A stretch of 64,000 nucleotides of DNA from Allium sativum (Eukaryota > Streptophyta > Magnoliopsida > Asparagales > Amaryllidaceae): contig CM060926.1 in the NCBI GenBank assembly GCA_030737875.1, positions 162,637,579 to 162,701,578 on the forward strand. Reading direction: 5' to 3'. Below, piece by piece: positions 35,129 to 46,007 of this stretch. The notes under the pieces were generated by a model. That model saw only the letters and a list, made by a program, of their open reading frames with translations, was not told the DNA's origin and ran no database searches. Made by a program: the position numbers and the translations under genes. Numbering within the stretch: the stretch's first letter is position 1; every line of letters begins with the position of its first letter.

Positions 35129-35950
35129 TTTGATGAGTAGGGTGTTTAGGGAGTTCCTTAACAAGTTTGTGGTGGTTTTCGTGGATGATATTTTGATCTT
35201 CTCAAAGGATAAGGAAGAACATGCTAGACACCTCAAGGAAGTTATGAATACGCTTAGAGCACACAAGTTAAAGGCTAAGTTCTCCAAATGCCATTTTTGG
35301 ATGAAGGAAGTTCGGTTTCTTGGACATGTAGTTTCTAAGCAAGGCATAGCCGTGGACCCCGCAAAGGTAGTTGCGGTGGAAGACTGGAAAGTTCCTAAGA
35401 ACGCAACTGAAGTGAGAAGCTTTCTCAGTTTGGCAGGCTACTATAGGAAGTTCATTAAGGACTTCGCTAAAATTTCAGCTCCTCTTACTAGGTTAACGAG
35501 GAAACACCTGGCTTTTGCATGGGACATAGAATGTGAGATTGCTTATCAAAGACTTAAGAGAGCCCTTACCCCAGCTCCGGTTTTGGCATTACCCGACGGA
35601 GGTAAGATGTTTACGGTGTACACAGATGCGTGTGGCACGGGATTAGGCGCTGTCCTAATGCAAGAAGGGAAAGTGATATGCTACGGGGGTAGATAGCTTA
35701 AAGTTCATGAGAAGAACTATCCCACACATGACTTGTAGTTGGCTGCGATCTTTTTTGCGCTTAAATCCTGGCGCCATTATCTTCTAGGTGATAAGTTCGA
35801 GTTGTATACCGATCACAAATCGCTTAAGTACCTCTTCTCACAAAAAGATTTGAATCTAAGGCAAAAGAGGTGGATGGAATTCTTGGCATCGTATGACTTC
35901 GATATAGCTTATACCCCTGGCAAGGGTAACGTGGTGAAGATGAGCTAAGT
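35106..35950 (+). pseudogene. RT palm to RNase H of the plus-strand Tekay element
   Basis: After the frameshift the frame continues [54 protein letters not shown] and [18 protein letters not shown]. An in-frame TAG at 35695 stands where sister copies have Gln or Lys, and a second TAG at 35737 where they have Glu (HDLELAA). RNase H resumes with [20 protein letters not shown] and [11 protein letters not shown] one-base loss near 35935 in the [12 protein letters not shown] tether ends the frame. Confidence 0.93.
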
Positions 35951-37393
35951 AGGAAACGGTTGACTTTGAGCCCCTTGTTTGTTGAAAGGAAAAGTCTAAA
36001 GTTTATAGCAACCTTTGATTTTACACCTGCTGTTGATTCATTGATTGTTACGTTAGCATCTCTTGAGTTAACACCTACACTTCTAGACCAAGTAGGGACT
36101 TCACAGAAGGAAGACCCACAGATAGTCGAGATCATGGACAAGTTGATTAGTGGTGAGATGTCAAGTCACCTCGGTAGGTATGCCATAGATGACAAGGGAT
36201 GACTAAGGCGCGACGGAAGGATATGTGTCCCACAAGTGGGTGACTTAGTGAATAAAGTTCTCGAAGAGGCGCATCACTCGAAGATGACCATACATCCCGG
36301 AGGGGATAAGATGTACAGAGATATGAAATGCATTTTCTTTTGGGCCGGAATGAAAAAGGACGTGGCGTAGTTCGTTTCAAAGTGCATGGTGTGCCAAAAA
36401 GTAAAGGCCGAGCCGATGAAGCCCGCTGGGCTATTACATCCTTTGGAAGTTCCGCAATGGAAGTGGGAGATTATCTCGATGGATTTTGTGGATGGATTGC
36501 CTAATTCAAGGAAGGGAAATACTAGCATATGGGTCATAGTAGATAGACTCACGAAAAGTGCTCACTTCATTCCCGTGAAAAGCAAGAGGACCGCATCATG
36601 GCTAGCGTCTATTTACCTTCGAGAGATAGTACGGCTGCACGGGGTTCCTTCTAGTATAGTAAGTGATCGTGACCCGATTTTCTCTAGCCAGTTTTGGAAT
36701 AGTCTACAAGAAGCAATGGGTGCACGACTGAGTTTAAGCACGGCCTATCACCCACAGACGGATGGACAAACCAAAAGGGTAAATAGGGTACTAGAGGATC
36801 TTTTGAGACTATGCATTCTTGACTTCGGTGGTACTTGGGAAGATCATCTTCCTCTCGTAGAGTTTGGATATAATAATAGTTACCAAGCTAGCATAGGAAT
36901 GGCACTGTTCGAGGTCTTGTATGGAAGACCGTGCAAGTCACCAACTTGTTGGTGGGAGACGACCGACAAGCTTATACTTGGGCCCGACATGATAAGGGAC
37001 ACTTCCGAGAAGGTTGAGTTGATACGAAGACGGATGAAAACGGCCCAAGATAGACATAAATCATATGCGGACAAGAGAAGGACTGACCGAAAATTCGAAG
37101 TTGGAGATATGGTCTTTATAAAAGTCTCTCCTTTACGCAATGTGGTTCGTTTTGGAGCGGTTGGAAAGTTAGCAACGAGGTTCGTAGGACCGTTCCCTAT
37201 CACTGAGAGGATTAGACAGAGGGCCTATAAGGTAGAGTTACCCGAGAGGCTGGCCGGAGTGCACAACGTCTTTCACGTCTCGCATCTCCGAATGTGCTTA
37301 CATGAGTCTGCCGAAGTTGTTGAGCCAAGCATCCTTGAGGCTATCGAGTGGAAAAAGAAGCAACATTGTGGCGAGTTCCGATTCGTATCTTAG
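35951..37393 (+). pseudogene. Integrase of the plus-strand Tekay element (Glu to Lys in the DDE triad)
   Basis: Tether and zinc region with HHSKMTIHPGG and KCMVCQKVKA. Stops are at 36200 (Trp TGG to TGA) and 36368 (Glu to TAG). The core frame 36386-37393 has ISMDFVDGLPNS (first Asp), SIVSDRDPIF (second Asp) and HPQTDGQTKRVNR, where Lys replaces the catalytic Glu. It continues through YNNSYQASIGMALFEVLYGR and the GPF module GAVGKLATRFVGPF to LPERLAGVHNVFHVSHL. A frame change near 37350 separates it from the chromodomain. Confidence 0.94.
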
Positions 37394-37521
37394 GAACGGA
37401 GATCAAGAAGCTAAGGAATCGAGAAGTCAAGCTAGTTAAAGTACAGTGGAGTGAAGCCCAAGAAGACGCAACTTGGGAAACCAAAGAGAAGATACGCGCG
37501 CTATACCCATTTCTTTTTTAG
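37372..37521 (+). pseudogene. Chromodomain tail of the plus-strand Tekay element
   Basis: A 49-codon stretch plus stop, RVPIRILGTEIKKLRNREVK then LVKVQWSEAQEDATWETKEK and a closing YPFLF-TAG. It overlaps the end of the preceding frame by 22 bp because of the frameshift. It retains the VKVQW strand and ATWE motif. Confidence 0.88.
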
Positions 37522-38130
37522 GATACATTCTCGATCTCTTTTCCTATAAGTTTGCATACCATTCATATCATGCTTTTGCTAGCCATGTTTGTCTTGTTAT
37601 CTTCTCGATCCTATCTTGAGAACCTTAGGTAGAACCCTATGGATGTAAACATGTGATTGAAACATGTTATGGTTGATGTTTGCAATTGGTTGCAAGTGTT
37701 TGCAAGCGGTTGCTAGTGGTTGCATGACACACATTAGGCACTAGATCGGCTCAGTCACATTTTTCATATTGCATATGCATGAGTGCTTATACTTGTACAT
37801 GGATGGAAACTTGATATGCTATCACTTGGATGTTGCATATGAATGAATGTTTGTGCACTCATGTAGAGATTATAAAGTATGTTAGGAATTTGCATACATG
37901 TTGGACTCATTACACTAACATATTTTACATTAAGGAGGTCTACTGAATCAGTAACCGTCTGATCTTTTGCAATAGATAAGTACATATACACACACTTTCT
38001 GCATATGTTCATATAGCACTAGAAATCTTTTAAGGACAATGGTTGCTTTTGAATGGTGGTTGAGTAGATGGATGATTGGATGGTAGGATACATTCTTCCT
38101 AACTTAGAGATTTTGGGGACGAAATCCTTT
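37522..38130 (+). other. 3' untranslated region of the plus-strand Tekay element
   Basis: About 610 bp with no supported frame. At 37678-37725 it holds about five imperfect 10-bp units of the form GTTGCAAGTG. The same words occur inverted in the minus-strand copies at 16530-16590 and 20335-20380, so this is an old conserved part of the element. Confidence 0.75.
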
Positions 38131-38143
38131 AAGGAGGGGAGAA
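38131..38143 (+). other. Polypurine tract of the plus-strand Tekay element
   Basis: AAGGAGGGGAGAA directly before TGTAACAACCC. Confidence 0.93.
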
Positions 38144-38417
38144 TGTAACAACCCGTATTTTAATAACATGTTATAACCATAAATCAAGGCAGAATTAAAT
38201 TTTAAGATAAGAATACGGGGAAATGGATTGCGCTATTATGTTCGTCTCGAAATTCTGCTTGGAAACGAGTCCGAGTTTTCGAAAAACGGACTACGTATGA
38301 GAGAGATATGACCCTCCAAAGTTTCAGGAATTTTCAGAAACAGCTCGAAATTCGAATTCAAATTTTGAAATCAAACCCCAGGGCAGACTGGGCGGGAATT
38401 TTCCCGCCTAGGACCAG

Positions 38418-38490
38418 GTCGACCCGGGGGTCGACACTATGGTCGACCTCCAGAGGCCAGGTCGACCCTATGGTCGACCTTGGGGTCGAC
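38418..38490 (+). promoter_or_regulatory. GTCGAC palindrome array
   Basis: GTCGAC at 38418, 38430, 38442, 38461, 38473 and 38485, the same steps as in the partner LTR. The bases between sites differ slightly, while the sites do not. Confidence 0.87.
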
Positions 38491-38572
38491 CTGGTGCCAG
38501 AACCCATTTTTGAGTCTAGGTTCACTCTGATGTTTCTGGTCTCGTTTACTGTCTAGATTCGTTGGCCTAACC

Positions 38573-38581
38573 CTATATAAA
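38573..38581 (+). promoter_or_regulatory. TATA box in the 3' LTR
   Basis: CTATATAAA in the conserved position. In a 3' LTR this would drive readout transcription into the outer Tekay RT gene in antisense. Confidence 0.75.
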
Positions 38582-39474
38582 CAGCCCCCTAGCCCCATTC
38601 ACTCTACACTAATTCTCCTTAGCCTTATGCTGCTCAAATTCAGGTTTAAAATTTAGAGAAAAAGGGACTACTTCTTCTTTGTCAAGACTACGTAGGGATT
38701 TGCAAATTGGGGAATTTCTATTTGGACTCGACTAATCAAATACAGATTCAACATTGCCTCTTTTGTTTTCTAATTCTCGAACCACGCTCTGTAAGCCCCA
38801 GTTACTTATAGATTAAAACTTTAAACTTAATATGGACATGTTATAAATTGGAATTGGACCTATGTATGATAATTATCTCATATCTATTCTTATTCATCTT
38901 GGATCTTGACTTGTGGGAATATTTCTATGAAATTGATTTGGGGCCTATTCATGTTGTAAACCTAAACCCCTATGTCCATAATATTATCATGCCTGTGATG
39001 TTGAATCAGTTATTATTCACAAGTTTGGGACTATTACTTTATGTCAACTGTTACTATGACTATCACCTTATTTTGTTAGATTTAAAATCCTAATGTTTGA
39101 GGCCGATATTCCATATGCCAGTAATGTTGTAATCATTTATCTCAAGTTATACCATGCTAGACTTGTAATCACTTTTGCCACCTTATGCCCGTCCTTTTTT
39201 ATGTTATTCCCTAATTATATTTAATTGTAATTTGGATCGATTCGAATTTACGTGCGATGGGAATACGATTTGGGTATATTAGGCAAAACATGAATTGGTT
39301 ATGAACTTGAAACATGAACGTTGTTATAACTTGAACCTGTATATGGACACGAACTTGACATGAATTTGACATGAAACCTGACATGAAACTTGACATGAAA
39401 TTTGACACAAAATTTGAACATGGACATGTCACTTAGAATAAACTTGAACATGGCCAACTCGAGGTTGGGTTGAG

Positions 39475-39635
39475 TTTGCAGTATAAACCTGCCCGGAACC
39501 GCTCGGCAAATCCAGTATCTGCGAACAATAGGATCCAATGTGGGTAGTTGGTTATATCGCGTTTAAAACCCAAGGTTAGACTAGGTTGTGGTGTAAATCT
39601 GTCCGGAACCGCCCGGCACATCCAGTAACCACAAC
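39475..39635 (+). repeat. Stem-loop pair (plus-strand element, 3' LTR)
   Basis: Units at 39475-39525 and 39585-39635, 110 bp apart. The second is perfect; the first has lost pairing in its 3' arm (ATCTGCGAA in place of AACTGCAAA). Confidence 0.83.
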
Positions 39636-40830
39636 CACAAGTCTAATGTGAGAGGTTAGGGTGCATTAATTTATTTAATGCCACATGATAGCGTTAAGTC
39701 ATGAACTTGGAAGACAACACTTAACCAACTTGACATATGATTTGATAGGGTTAAGTCATGAATTTAAATGACAACACTTAACCCATTACAAACCCTAGTT
39801 ACGCGGTCCATTTCAGCAGTAACCCACTTAGACATATCATGATACCCTGGGACTAAACAGGGTGGGGCACGATTACTGGGCTGATTGTAAGCGACCAGAA
39901 CGACGGCTGAGTTGGTGTGCCAATATAGGTTCAGGTGGACTATGGTCATGCACGTAGTCCGGAGTTGAAAAAGCAGGCATTGGGCACCAATAGGTTTACA
40001 CTGTGCGTGCTTGATTCGTGTTAGTGGTTGGCACCCTAGGGCTTGATACACCCTATGGTGGACCTAGCACAGGTGACTACATTCGTGATAGGGCCGTATG
40101 ACACAGACACATGACGAGCTAGAACTTGTAGGGAGCCGATCGATTAGTGGATCGTTCTGTAGGACCCCGAAATGGGTCATTTCATGATATTGGGCCAAGG
40201 GATCATTTCATGGTTAATATTTGACATGGGTTGGGATACTAGTATAGTTGGTGCCGCGAATCTTGAACATGCGATGCTATACTTGATTTATCTTGTTTTC
40301 TTAGTTTATCATGCCAGTCTTGTAATCATCCTTATGTTTAATTTCAGTTTTTACATGTCATGTTACCTTTACTAGTTTTTATGCTGAAAGTCACTAGGAC
40401 TTACCAGTCTTTATGACTGACCCGTTTTCTTTCGCCTCTTTTTCTTGCGTTTCTCCCCCCAGGTTCTCAGGGAGGAAACTCTAGCTCTTAGCTTGGACTT
40501 CGCTTGCTTTCTGTTCAGCTCATGTATGGTTTGATCTTGAGCTATGCTATGGCTACTTTTTTGCTATCTTTGGGGAATAAGACTAATTTTGTTATTTTAA
40601 GTTTATGCTTCTTTATTTAGAACTTGTTATAATGGAAAATGACAATTGTTACTTTGGATGTAAGAGGTTTTGACTCTATTTTGGAATAGTGAAATTTGGC
40701 TTTTGATTTCTTCCACTGTTTTAAATATGTTCTGTCTTGTGATATTTCTGTGTTCGTTTACCTAGATAGCGCTCCTCCAAAACTAGTGCATTCCCTTTGT
40801 GAGTGACACTAGCGGAGGTGGGGTGTTACA

Positions 40831-41894
40831 AGGAATTCCCCGAACACCCTACTCATCAAATCAACGAAATAAGCAGGTGCGTTTGTCAAGCCGAAAGGCA
40901 TGACAATCCATTCGAAGAAACCATATGGGGTTCTGAACGCATTCTTATCAATACTGTCTTCAGCTGCTCTTAGTTGATGAAACTCGGTAGCGAGATCTAA
41001 TTGGGAGAAAACTGATGCACCTACAAGTTGATCGAACAAATCGCCTATTCTTGGAAGTGGGGGCCTATTCTTCTTGGTCAACTTTTTTAGCACCCTATAA
41101 TCAACGCATAGGCGAAGTGAACCGTCCGTTTTGGTTGCGAACACTACTGGAGCACCCCATTCAGAAATACTATGCCTTATAAACCCCTTTTCTAGCTGCT
41201 CTTTAACTTGCTTGCTGAGCACTTTTCTCTCCCGTGGAGCCATGTGTCTAACGGGTAAAGCAATGGGTTTTACGTTATCAACGAGATATATGCGGAAGTC
41301 TATCTCCCGCTTTGGAGGCAAGCCCTCTACCTCCTCAAACTCATCCGAGTATTCATGGACCACTCTAACAGACTGCAAATTCTCAACAGATGCGTCAAGT
41401 GATTCTAGATAAGTCAGCATAACAGAATTCATGGGATTATAAGAGATTTCGAGTGTGTTACAAAAGCGTGTCATGAGTCTAACCTCTCTCTTTTCACAAT
41501 CAAGGACGGCACCATTACTGGATAACGAATCCATGCCTAGAATCAACCCATAGCCCGTGAAGCCCAAAACATAAGCATCACATCTAAACCCAACACTAAG
41601 TATAGAAATTTTCAAATCCAAACAAATCATCGACAAATAAGCTGAGCCTCCAATTGGATTTGAAACCACTAAGGGATCCTCTACTATACTGGTGTCTAGG
41701 TGCAGTGATTCAACTAAAGCAGCAGATATAAAAGAGTGCGATGCGCCAGAATCAAAGAGTACGTGAACAGGATGATCGAAAAGATAAACTAAACTTTCAA
41801 CAGAAATAGTTTTACTAGTTCTTGCAGCGGGGCCATAAGAGCCTGAGCCTGCCCTCTCGCCTGCCCTGGTGCTATGAGAGCCTGAACCTGCCAT
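40831..41894 (-). pseudogene. pol: Outer Tekay pol, first segment (protease and RT fingers)
   Basis: A 361-codon frame whose last codons already lie in the inserted LTR. Protease [15 protein letters not shown] is intact; [12 protein letters not shown] has Ser in place of Trp. RT runs from [19 protein letters not shown] through [20 protein letters not shown], with a substitution in the usual YRELN, to [20 protein letters not shown]. The insertion at 40830 follows GEFL; the frame resumes at 30280 with NKFVVVYMDD. A frameshift against gag lies near 41820-41860. Confidence 0.93.
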
Positions 41895-42816
41895 CCAGAA
41901 GTATACCCTGCTCTCTGCCCTTTCATCGGGCAGTCGTTAATTGGATGTCCTGCCTCGCCACAGTGGAAACAACCAGTCTTCTTTTTCTTCCTACAGTCTT
42001 TGCTTAGATGGCCTGGTGTCCCACAGTTAAAGCATCTTTTCTTTCCCTTGCCATTGTTGTGTTTACCACCCTTCTTGTTTTGCTGTTGCTGTTGTGGTTT
42101 CTTTTGATCCCCTTTCATCTCAGGTGCCTTGTTAGCATTGGCGCCTTTCTCCTCTACATGCATAAGAGCCATGTCAACCAGTCTCTCAAAGGTGGCCCCC
42201 ATAGGAATGTGGGTCATAGCCAACCCATGGAGTGGCTCATTCAAACCCTTAACAAACCTCAGAGCCTTCTTTTCGGGTGTATTCACCAAGTCCAAGCCAA
42301 ACCTCGCCAACTGATTGAACTTGTTGACGTACTCTTTCACTGACAGATTCCCCTGCTTCAACGACAAAAACCTTTCCATGTATAGATTCTCTTCAGCCCT
42401 TGAGAGAAGTTTAGCTTCGAACCTAAGCCAGAAATCAGTCCATGTCTCAACTGGACGCTCTCCATTAGTAACCTCCCACCAAAACGAGGCTTCGTCTTTC
42501 ATTAACCAAGCAGCTAATTGGACCTTTCTTCCATCTTCTACCTCAAAGATTCCAAACAATTCTTCCACCACCTTAAGCCAGTTTCGAGCTTCAACAAATG
42601 TCTCTGACCCGTGAAAAGGTTTTCCTCCCATTGCACGAAAGTCCTTGCATATCTTTGCAAAAGTATCAATGCGAGGAGGGAGGGGGGAAGAGGAGAGGGT
42701 GCAGCTGGGGGAGGAGGAACATCTGCTGGGCCTGCAGTGTTGGCCCTAGACTCAAGGTTCCTTCTGAATCAGCTAGGTACTGGCACACCCTCAAGAAGGT
42801 TAAGATCCCTAGACAT
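41800..42816 (-). pseudogene. gag: gag of the outer Tekay element
   Basis: The family start ATG is at 42816 (SRDLNLLEGVPVPS), followed by a TGA where sister copies have Gly and a frameshift in the proline-rich stretch near 42680. The remaining frame 42631-41789 is open for 280 codons: [52 protein letters not shown]-rich linker and two intact CCHC knuckles follow, CFNCGTPGHLSKDC and [14 protein letters not shown]. It is the best preserved capsid/nucleocapsid in the window. Confidence 0.93.
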
Positions 42817-43007
42817 ACTAAAACAAAAAAGGAAATATTCAAAACAAGGAATCGGAGGAAAGATATATGGCTCTTAGGGGTTATGTTTTTAAAATAAACT
42901 TTTCTCTTAAAAATACTCTCCTTAAAACATATCTTTGAAAATATTCTTTTTAAAATGCTTTTTGAAAAATAGTTTTTCAAATCTCTTATCTGTTTTGGTA
43001 AGCTTCA

Positions 43008-43019
43008 GCTCCGATACCA
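43008..43019 (-). other. Primer binding site of the outer Tekay element
   Basis: The minus strand reads TGGTATCGGAGC, one mismatch from the initiator tRNA-Met complement, next to the LTR edge at 43022. Confidence 0.9.
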
Positions 43020-44273
43020 CGTGGACACCCCACCTCCATTAATGTCACTCACAAAGGGAATGCCTTAACTTTGATGGAGGGTTTATTGTGTATAGGACAG
43101 AAAAGTAAACAAGACAGATAAGTATATTGGTACTTGGAAAATTAAAAACAACTTTTATTGCAGCGGAGGAATAGTTTGGTTACATCACATCAAGAATCAA
43201 CTGCAAAACCAAATACACTTATTATCCATCTTGACAAATAAGTTTTCTGAGTACATAAAACAAAAAGCATAACCCCAACATAAATAGCCATAAATAAGAT
43301 ATGCTGAGCTTTACTTCAGCAATCCAAGCAACGTCCAAAAGAGAGAGATAAAGCGGTCCAAATCAAGCTCCACTAGTACTAGGCCCACCCTAAGAACTTG
43401 GGAGAGGAAGGAAGAAAAGAGGTGTAAACAAAGGGGGTCAGACATAAAGTCTGGCGAGTCCGATAACTTTAACAATATAATCAATAAGTAATCAGGATAA
43501 GGCATAAACTGGTAAATAAGGAAACGACTGTGAATAACTGGCATGACCAAGCAACCAAAGGAAATAAGATGAACAAAGATAATGTTAAAGGCGCACCTAA
43601 TCTCTACAGGATAATTACTACACTACACCACACAAGTCACCCTAAAAGCTGATCCCACCTACTGAACTTAGAAATCATTGTAGTTTTGTGTACCCCTAGC
43701 TGACTACATAGGTGCCGCCTGCCCCTATCTCCACTAGTGGTTCCCACTATCCCCATGCGATTGGCTACTTAACTCGTAGATATCCGTGCTGGCCCCACAG
43801 TGGGGTGTATCATTACCCAAAGTGGCAACCCAATACCACTAAAGATGCACAGCTTATACCTACGCAATGCAACAACGTCTTACCTACCAGCCCGGACCCA
43901 CGCACGCACATGACCCCGTTGGACTTGCGTTGCCACCGCTAACTCGTTTTGACCTCTTACAATCAAACCCAGTAAGCGTGTCCCGTCCTTGAATTGGGTC
44001 GAGCTCACAGAGATACTTAATGGGCTACTGGTCTGAAAAGGGCCCCTATGCCTGACACAAGCTTTCCACCTATGCTTGGTCCCCTCTAGGTTTCCGGCTT
44101 AACCCCTTCTTATTCATGTCCTCTTACATGTTTAAATTTGGTTAAGTGTCTCTATTCGTATTTCCACATGTCACCCACTTAACCCTCATGTCCCACCACA
44201 TGTTTACTTTGGTTAAGTGTTACTTAGTTTATTCAAACCGTAACCCTGTAGGAACTCTCGCATTAGGCTACCC

Positions 44274-44448
44274 TTTGTGGTTGCTGGATTTGCCGGGCGG
44301 GTCCGGGCAGTCTTACAACACAAATAGGCCTAACCTCGTGTCCATACAATTGTTACGCATTTAATTTGGGCCTATGACATCTCACATTAGACTACCATTT
44401 GTGGTTGCTGGATTTGCTGGGCGGGTCCGGGCAGTCTTACACCACAAA
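44274..44448 (-). repeat. Stem-loop pair (outer 5' LTR)
   Basis: 51-nt units at 44274-44324 and 44398-44448, starts 124 bp apart. The second is perfect in the outer stem; the first has an ACAACAC variant with one mismatch. Confidence 0.84.
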
Positions 44449-45551
44449 TGAGTCTAACCTCGTGTCCTAGGTATTGATTATTATGCATAATCTTTTCGCC
44501 CCAATTTGAATTATTATCTTTATTCAATTTTGTCAATAAATTACAAATTTACTTTTGTCCATAATTGTCACCTAAATTATGTCCATTTATTACAGGTATA
44601 CAAATTATACCAATTCCCGCCTCAAATTAATTATATGCCTTTTTAAGGCCATGTTATGTGAATTCACAATTTGTACATTTTATATTATCCCATCGCCCCC
44701 ACGTCGTTCGTTTAACATGAAATATATATACTAGACTAGCAAAATAGTCTAATACATAAAAATGGAAGAAAACATCACAACTTGCATAACACATAAAAAT
44801 AGACATAAACTTTGCAAATAAGAATTACAACATAAAACTTGCATAGCCTATAACTTGCACAAATTATGTACTGTCATGGATCTAAATATAGACCTAAACA
44901 TAAAGGTGTGAACTTGCATGGATGAATATGGTTTTCACCCAAACTTGCATAGGCAATGGTCACAAACTTGAATAAACTTTGTATGTCATAGATCTAAACA
45001 TAAAGGTGTGAAATTGCATATATGTGAATCCAATTATTACCTAAACTTACATATGAACATAATCCTCATACAACTAGCATATGTTTCACATTCATACTTG
45101 CATACAAACTACTGTCATAATCAAAGGTGATTGGGCATATGAAAGGGATTCACTAACACAGTTAACAAAAACTACCATATGAGCCAACATCATGAACAAC
45201 TAGCATATATTCACAAAATAGACAATATCACATTTTTTTTCCAATGATTCACAAACATAGTCTTATCACCCAAATTACGACTCAACCTAATTAACATGTT
45301 AATTATCTTGTTAAAGAAATCGAACTCACAACTTAAAGAAGGACTTGAGTTCTGGGATCTGTATTTTGTAGTTGAATTAGTTCGCCTTTGAAGTAGACAA
45401 ATTCGTTGTTGTTGTTATAGACTTGAGTTGAATTGAATTGAGTTTCTTTACTTTGCTTCTAGTTGGTGGCGGCTACTCTAGGTTGCGGAATGACAGCATG
45501 ATGGCCATGGATTTAATTTTTGATTAGGTTTAGGGTTTGAGTCTACATGTG

Positions 45552-45560
45552 TTTATATAG
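45552..45560 (-). promoter_or_regulatory. TATA box of the LTR promoter
   Basis: Minus-strand CTATATAAA in the conserved position of the outer 5' LTR. Confidence 0.77.
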
Positions 45561-45688
45561 AGTTAGGATTAATTTAGGCCATCCGATCAACACAAAAGCA
45601 ACCAGAACCATCCAAACTGCCACCTCAGCCCTAGTGATGCAGCAGCAGGTCAAAACTCGGCTTTAATCAGATCTTCCCGAGGGGGTAG

Positions 45689-45747
45689 GTCGGCCCCCTG
45701 GTCGACCTATAGGGTAGGTCGACACTAAGGGCGACCCCCTGGTCGAC
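45689..45747 (-). promoter_or_regulatory. GTCGAC palindrome array, shortest version
   Basis: Sites at 45689 (GTCGGC), 45701, then 45718, 45730 (GGCGAC) and 45742. The steps are 12, 17, 12, 12. Only two units are in the first group. Confidence 0.82.
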
Positions 45748-46007
45748 CTGGCCTGGGGCGGGAAATTTCCCGCCCTGCCCGGTTTTGAGTTTGAATTCGA
45801 ATTTAAACTTTTTTTATATTTAAATTTCCTGGAAACTTCCGACAGCCAAAACTTCTTCGTACGAAGTCCAATTCACGCAAACTCGAACTCTATCTCAACC
45901 AGAATTCTGAGGCAATGGAGTAAACTGTTTCCCTTAATTATCACATTTAAAATTAGATATTCTTTAATTTGTTAGTTTAATGTTAACAGAAAATACGGGG
46001 TGTTACA

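Larger units (their letters stand above)
30281..40830 (+). mobile_element. Nested plus-strand Tekay element with perfect TSD
   Basis: A 10.55-kb element: 5' LTR 30281-32971, PBS 32974-32985, gag-pol 33161-37521, polypurine tract 38131-38143, 3' LTR 38144-40830. The flanks AGGAA (30276-30280) and AGGAA (40831-40835) are a perfect 5-bp target duplication. It belongs to a sister Tekay subfamily: its LTR starts TGTAACAACCC and its proteins are close to the minus copies but its LTR middle differs. LTRs are colinear and very similar by eye along most of their length. Pol has a few stops and frameshifts, so it is the least decayed element here but not intact. Confidence 0.97.
38144..40830 (+). repeat. 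3' LTR of the plus-strand Tekay element
   Basis: 2687 bp, colinear with 30281-32971. It has the GTCGAC array at 38418-38490 with identical 12/12/19/12/12 steps, TATA at 38573-38581 and stem-loops at 39475 and 39585. The largest concentration of differences from the 5' LTR is in the first ~130 bp. Confidence 0.96.
13092..46007 (-). mobile_element. Outer Tekay chromovirus, split by two nested elements
   Basis: Minus-strand element with 5' LTR 46007-43022, PBS 43019-43008, gag from 42816, pol interrupted at 40831/30280 and at 28101/16913, polypurine tract 16123-16111 and 3' LTR 16110-13092. Removing the two inserts (30281-40830 and 16914-28100) restores an ordinary order of domains and a length near 11 kb. 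The outermost ~10 bp of the 3' LTR are missing and no target duplication is visible at 13091/46008, so the left end has been altered after insertion. Confidence 0.92.
43022..46007 (-). repeat. 5' LTR of the outer Tekay element
   Basis: 2986 bp. The left end TGGACACCCC has lost 2 bases compared with TGTGACACCCC; the right end is GGGGTGTTACA. Stem-loops lie at 44274 and 44398, TATA at 45552-45560 and a short GTCGAC array at 45689-45747. It is a partner of 13092-16110. Confidence 0.95.
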
